Source: Mycobacterium sp.
GTDB taxonomy: Bacteria; Actinomycetota; Actinomycetes; Mycobacteriales; Mycobacteriaceae
Assembly: GCA_025965815.1 (NCBI GenBank)
Contig: JAOPWF010000701.1
Coordinates: 1 to 9,059 of the forward strand
Direction: 5' to 3'
DNA: 9,059 nucleotides
In this document: positions 6,156 through 9,059 of the stretch, in pieces
Layout: each line of letters opens with the position of its first letter
Position numbering within the stretch: position 1 is the stretch's first letter
The notes under the pieces: model-generated
Database searches by the model: none
What the model saw: only the letters and a program-made list of their open reading frames with translations
What the model was told of the DNA's origin: nothing
Position numbers and translations under genes: made by a program

Positions 6156-6950
6156 ATGCCGGTGGACGCAGCCGCGAACATCCTGCTCACCGAATATGGC
6201 GAGCCGCAGTCAACCGTCGACGACATGGCCGCCGACAGAAGCGTGGATACTCGCGCTGAGGCGAGCCCCGCCCCGATGCCACGCGTCGGCTCGGTGGCCA
6301 CTCCGCTGCGGGTGATCCTGGCCGAGGACGACGTCCTGCTTCGCGAGGGTTTGGCCAGCCTGCTCGACCGCTCGGGGTTCGACGTGGTCGGGCAGGCCGC
6401 CGACGGTCCGCAGCTGCTCGCGCTGGTCCGCGACACCATGCCCCAATTGGTGGTGACCGACATTCGGATGCCGCCAACCAATACGACCGAGGGACTCGAC
6501 GCGGCCCGGGTGATCCGCGACGAGCTGCCCGACACTGCCATCCTGGTGCTCTCGGCCCATATCGACGTCGAACACGCGATGGAATTACTGGCCAGCGGGC
6601 GCAGTATCGGCTACCTGCTCAAGAGCCGGGTCACCGACGTGGCCGACTTCATCGACACCCTGGAGCGGATCGCCAACGGGGCCTCGGTGGTGGACCCCGC
6701 CTTGGTGCAGGAATTGGTGTCGGCGCGCCGTCGCCACGACCCGCTCGCGGTGCTCAGCACCCGCGAACACGAGGTGCTGGCGCTGATGGCTGAGGGACGA
6801 TCCAACGCCGGCATCGGCCGTCGGCTGTGGGTCACCGAGGGCACCGTCGAAAAGCACGTCCGCAGCATCCTGACCAAACTGAACCTCCCCGAGGCCGGCG
6901 ATGACCACCGTCGCGTCCTCGCCGCGATCACCTTTCTCCAGGCCTGCTGA
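6156..6950 (+). CDS. NarL/LuxR-type two-component response regulator with N-terminal extension
   Basis: A 264-residue response regulator. The receiver domain spans about 50-170: acidic pocket E57-D58-D59, phospho-acceptor D102 (VVTDIRMPP), switch S133 (LVLSAH) and K156 (YLLKSR). The LuxR/NarL helix-turn-helix occupies about 198-245 (LSTREHEVLALMAEGRSN, then VTEGTVEKHVRSILTKL). Phosphorylation by a sensor kinase would promote dimer binding at target promoters, but no kinase is adjacent. Related proteins normally begin just before LRVILAEDD, whereas here about 48 residues precede it (MPVDAAANILLTEYG onwards). They resemble no domain I know and may derive from another gene. Start choices are ATG 6156, GTG 6162 (best spaced from GGAGG), or, if the extension is not translated, ATG 6276 or GTG 6294, neither with a ribosome site. 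Expression is probably controlled by the divergent TetR. Confidence 0.85.
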   Translation: MPVDAAANILLTEYGEPQSTVDDMAADRSVDTRAEASPAPMPRVGSVATPLRVILAEDDVLLREGLASLLDRSGFDVVGQAADGPQLLALVRDTMPQLVVTDIRMPPTNTTEGLDAARVIRDELPDTAILVLSAHIDVEHAMELLASGRSIGYLLKSRVTDVADFIDTLERIANGASVVDPALVQELVSARRRHDPLAVLSTREHEVLALMAEGRSNAGIGRRLWVTEGTVEKHVRSILTKLNLPEAGDDHRRVLAAITFLQAC

Positions 6951-7333
6951 CCGGACCGACGAGATCACCGGACGGGTTCTTTCGCTCTAATGCCTGACTC
7001 TCGCAGTCGATTCGGATGACAAGACAGCGCAACCAACACATCGAAATGCAAAGAGGACACGAAGACCAGATCCGGCGAAGCCAGCCTTCTTGCAACCCAT
7101 CTCGCCGGCGAACGCGCCGGCATGTGTCAGCCGCGCCGTGATTTCAGCTTCCACAGGTGGGCTCTGGTGCGCATTGCGGTTAACCGGAACTCTCGCTGGG
7201 GCGCCCGGTCGCAACGGTGCGGGCGGCTCGCCCTCAGCCGCGTGGCGCGGCATCTCCTTCGCGCGGCTGGGCTTGGCGCGGGTCGACCGCGATGTGGGTA
7301 CGTTAGTCAACGGACCCGCCCACGGATCGGGGC
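6951..7333. other. 383-bp gap between convergent genes, no convincing gene
   Basis: This stretch separates the 3' end of the response regulator from the 3' end of the transporter. Several frames are open here because of GC bias, but they lack a convincing ribosome site, recognisable domain or plausible composition. The longest, on the minus strand from 7475 to 6987, is Pro/Arg/Ala-rich and overlaps the transporter's end. The only structure I see is the stem-loop at 7104-7121. Confidence 0.55.
7104..7121. terminator. GC-rich stem-loop between convergent genes, possible bidirectional terminator
   Basis: GCCGGCG (7104-7110) and CGCCGGC (7115-7121) are exact reverse complements around AACG, giving a 7-bp all-GC stem with a tetraloop. 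There is no T-tract on either strand, so it is not a classical intrinsic terminator. Its place between two convergent genes fits a terminator or transcript-end stabiliser. It is 153 bp after the response regulator and 212 bp after the transporter, rather far for either. Confidence 0.4.
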
Positions 7334-7873
7334 TTATCCGCGGCCAAATTGGACGGCTTTGACGAGCAGCAGGATGGCGCCGATCACGAGGTAGCCCCGC
7401 AATGCGAGCATGCCGAGCTTCGTTCCAGCGGACCAGGTTACCGGCTCCAGTAGGGCCAGCGGCGGCATCCGCCACTGTGATTTGTCGGTTGTGTCGATTA
7501 CCTGCAGCGGTGCCCGCTCACGTCTCGGTGGGCGGCGTTGCCACCATCGCGACCCGACCATGGTTACGGTGGCGAGGATCACCATGGTGGCCGCGAGGTA
7601 TTCGGCAGCAGCGACGACGTTGATGCCGGGGAACAGGGTGGTGGCCATCAGGATGCCCGAAAGCAGCAGCAGGATGCCGACGATCAGTACGGCGATGGCG
7701 TTGAGCCACCGCCGATTGACCCACGGCCCCAACACTTCCCGGTCGTTGTACAACAGCAGCAGGTACACAGTCGCGCTCGGCAACAACAGACCCGCCAGGG
7801 CCTGCACCGCGGTGGTGATCAGGCCGAGCGGGGCGCCGGGGATCAACACGATCGCGGCGGCCAGGATGACCAT
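7334..7873 (-). CDS. C-terminal part of the split Nramp-like transporter
   Basis: This 179-codon frame carries three to four hydrophobic segments: MVILAAAIVLIPGAPLGLIT, ALAGLLLPSATVYLLLLYND, LNAIAVLIVGILLLLSGILM and AATMVILATVTMVGS. A further segment near the end (LALRGYLVIGAILLLVKAV) follows a basic loop (RWWQRRPPRRER). The frame is open upstream of the ATG at 7873 to the shift site (DAKQFYLSYSA), and that upstream sequence is conserved-looking. The ATG is therefore an internal Met of the original protein rather than a real start, and no ribosome site stands before it. Confidence 0.7.
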   Translation of the reverse strand: MVILAAAIVLIPGAPLGLITTAVQALAGLLLPSATVYLLLLYNDREVLGPWVNRRWLNAIAVLIVGILLLLSGILMATTLFPGINVVAAAEYLAATMVILATVTMVGSRWWQRRPPRRERAPLQVIDTTDKSQWRMPPLALLEPVTWSAGTKLGMLALRGYLVIGAILLLVKAVQFGRG

Positions 7874-7877
7874 CGCA

Positions 7878-9017
7878 CTATAGGAGAGGTAGAACTGTTT
7901 GGCGTCCTTTGAACCCGCGATGTAGCGAGTGTTTCAGGCCGAACACGTCGCCGAAGGCGTAGCTCGTGGATCGGGTCACTGCCGCAGCGCCGACGATGGA
8001 GGCGTCGAGCAGTATGACGGCGAACAGTGCACCGAGGGGGCCGCTAGTGGCGCCAAGGAGATGGGCGATGTTACCGGCATCGACGAAGTGCCCGACGCTG
8101 CCGGTGGAGCGGGCGGCCCAGTAGGCGGTCATCATCAACGCGGCCGCCCCGGCGACGACGACGACCGCACCCAGCACGGTGTCGGCGCGTTCGTAGCCGA
8201 TGAACCGTGGGGTAATGCGTTTGTCGACGATGTTGGATTGTTGGAAGAATAGCTGCCACGGTGCGACGGTGGTGCCGACGATGGCGATGATCAGCAGTAC
8301 CGCGTCGGAGCTGATCCCTCCTTGCACGCCGGGGATCACGAAATCGTGGACGGCGCGGCCCCATTGGGGATGAGAGAGCAGCAGCATCGGGATCTGAAGC
8401 AGACTGATGGCGATGAAGAAGAACATCGCGCGTTCCCACCGGCGAAAGCTGCCGGAAGCCATGATCGCGATGAGGGCGACGGCCGCAGTGGGGACGACGA
8501 CGTATCTGGGGATGCCGATGTAGTCCGCGGCCAGGGTGATGCCGATGAATTCGGTGACGATGGTGAGGAAGTTCAGTACGAACAGGTCACCAACGCTGAA
8601 CCAGCCCCATCGACGGCCGAATCGTTCGTTGATCAGCCGGGCGTGTCCGACCCCGGTGACCGCGCCCAGCCGGACCACCATTTCCTGGTTGACGATCAGC
8701 ACCGGGATCAGGAGCAGCAACACCCACAACAGGCTGTCGCCGTAGTTCTGCCCGGCTTGTGCGTAGGTGGCGACCCCGCCGGCATCGTTGTCGCCGACCA
8801 TCACGATCAGACCCGGCCCGACGATCGCCAACAACGTCACCAGCCGCACCTTCAGCGTCCGCGGACGGTCCGGATCGGAGACGCTGATCCGGCCCAACGC
8901 GCCCTCGATATCGCCGATGTGGGCCGGATCCAACACTGCTGGCGGTCGTTGCGGGGTCCGCTGCGGTGGCCCCGCTGCGCCTGCCGCGGACGCGACCACG
9001 TTGTCGTGGCAGGTCAT
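7878..9017 (-). CDS. N-terminal part of the split Nramp-like transporter
   Basis: This 379-codon frame holds a soluble Pro/Ala-rich lead (1-57) and about eight to nine hydrophobic segments, beginning at TLLAIVGPGLIVMVGDNDAGG (61-81) and including LLWVLLLLIPVLIV (96-109), VVVPTAAVALIAIMASG, MFFFIAISLLQIPMLLL, VLLIIAIVGTTVAPWQLFF and LFAVILLDASIVGAAAV. Both expected metal-site helices lie in this part. The last nine residues (GRQTVLPLL) are out-of-frame sequence after the shift and hydrophobicity is lost there, so a truncated product would lack the terminal helices. Confidence 0.75.
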   Translation of the reverse strand: MTCHDNVVASAAGAAGPPQRTPQRPPAVLDPAHIGDIEGALGRISVSDPDRPRTLKVRLVTLLAIVGPGLIVMVGDNDAGGVATYAQAGQNYGDSLLWVLLLLIPVLIVNQEMVVRLGAVTGVGHARLINERFGRRWGWFSVGDLFVLNFLTIVTEFIGITLAADYIGIPRYVVVPTAAVALIAIMASGSFRRWERAMFFFIAISLLQIPMLLLSHPQWGRAVHDFVIPGVQGGISSDAVLLIIAIVGTTVAPWQLFFQQSNIVDKRITPRFIGYERADTVLGAVVVVAGAAALMMTAYWAARSTGSVGHFVDAGNIAHLLGATSGPLGALFAVILLDASIVGAAAVTRSTSYAFGDVFGLKHSLHRGFKGRQTVLPLL

Positions 9018-9059
9018 TGCCCGCCTCCGCCGCCCGAACCTGCCGCCGTGGCGGAGGGG
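9014..9059 (-). CDS. Possible C-terminus of an upstream gene, overlapping the transporter start
   Basis: From the right edge a minus-strand frame reads SATAAGSGGGGGQ and stops at TGA 9016-9014, overlapping the transporter ATG in an ATGA arrangement typical of translationally coupled operon genes. A glycine-rich tail is plausible, but only about 14 codons are visible, so identity cannot be read. From memory, related transporters in actinobacteria often follow a gene with MgtE-N/CBS-type domains; that is only a suggestion. Confidence 0.3.
   Translation of the reverse strand, partial: PSATAAGSGGGGGQ

Larger units (their letters stand above)
7334..9017 (-). pseudogene. Nramp-family divalent metal transporter, split by a one-base frameshift
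   Basis: A polytopic inner-membrane transporter of the SLC11/Nramp superfamily, proton-coupled divalent cation uptake being the usual role. The two frames (9017-7878 and 7873-7334) join into about 560 residues if one base is removed in the CCTTT run at 7906-7910 (AAAGG on the coding strand). The first frame then reads HRGFK followed by DAKQFYLSYSAMVI, continuing smoothly into the second, as actinobacterial homologues do. As written, translation leaves the frame after K370 and stops at 7878. Start ATG 9017 has GGAGG at 9024-9028, 6 nt upstream, and overlaps a preceding stop as ATGA. Membrane helix 1 has GDNDAGG where classical MntH/Nramp has DPGN, and helix 6 has VAPWQ where MPH is usual, so metal specificity is uncertain. 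The long form belongs to an actinobacterial branch, not classical ~410-residue MntH. It could be real inactivation or a sequencing error. Confidence 0.85.

Noticed and set aside
5510..6259. Plus-strand 249-codon frame opposite tetR
   Set aside because: Gly/Val/Asp-rich shadow; the TetR helix-turn-helix on the other strand is unambiguous.
7090..7100. TTGCAACCCAT, identical to part of the operator at 2099-2109
   Set aside because: Eleven-base matches are expected by chance in 9 kb, and the second arm of the inverted repeat is missing.
7323..7340. CGGAT ... ATCCG inverted repeat over the transporter stop codon
   Set aside because: 5-bp stem with an 8-nt loop, partly coding, no T-tract; too weak to call a terminator.
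6987..7475. Minus-strand 162-codon frame in the gap after the transporter
   Set aside because: Low-complexity Pro/Arg/Ala composition, overlaps the transporter's 3' end in another frame, and no ribosome site at its start.

Overview
The window is GC-rich, actinobacterial chromosomal DNA, most likely from a Mycobacterium/Mycolicibacterium or close relative. I infer this from the GC-biased third codon positions, the GTG/ATG start pairs, and family-level resemblance: an Rv0458-type aldehyde dehydrogenase N-terminus, an AcoR-like GAF regulator without an ATPase domain, and a long Nramp-type transporter. No tRNA, rRNA, insertion sequence, integrase or CRISPR array is visible.

Left block (1-5347) is a 2,3-butanediol/acetoin oxidation locus built around a divergent promoter. 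Leftwards run a flavin-dependent monooxygenase (236-2068) and a remnant of an NAD-aldehyde dehydrogenase (1-157). In the remnant, the ribosome binding site and the first codons are joined, out of frame, to the last part of the enzyme, so nearly the whole catalytic body is missing. Rightwards run a zinc-dependent (R,R)-butanediol dehydrogenase (2154-3200), an SDR acetoin reductase/meso-butanediol dehydrogenase (3215-4009) and an AcoR-like GAF regulator (4055-5347). A perfect 11-bp inverted repeat with a 4-nt centre (2094-2119) lies between the divergent genes and is the best operator candidate. Together the genes suggest oxidation of butanediol stereoisomers to acetoin, possibly oxygenolytic cleavage of acetoin by the flavoprotein, and oxidation of the aldehyde product. 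The last steps are inference, and the aldehyde step is broken here.

Middle block (5348-6950) holds a convergent TetR repressor (5435-6085, minus) divergent from an orphan NarL/LuxR response regulator (6156-6950, plus). Two copies of a GTGTATCCGATA element sit between them; the first forms a perfect palindrome around a single central base and is very likely the TetR operator. The response regulator has about 48 extra residues before its receiver domain and no adjacent sensor kinase.

Right block (6951-9059) has a 383-bp gap with one strong stem-loop, then a minus-strand Nramp-family transporter (7334-9017) split in two frames by a one-base shift near 7906-7910. Its start overlaps the stop of a further upstream reading frame that enters from beyond the window. 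The two broken genes (dehydrogenase remnant and transporter) may be real decay or assembly errors; the sequence alone cannot decide.
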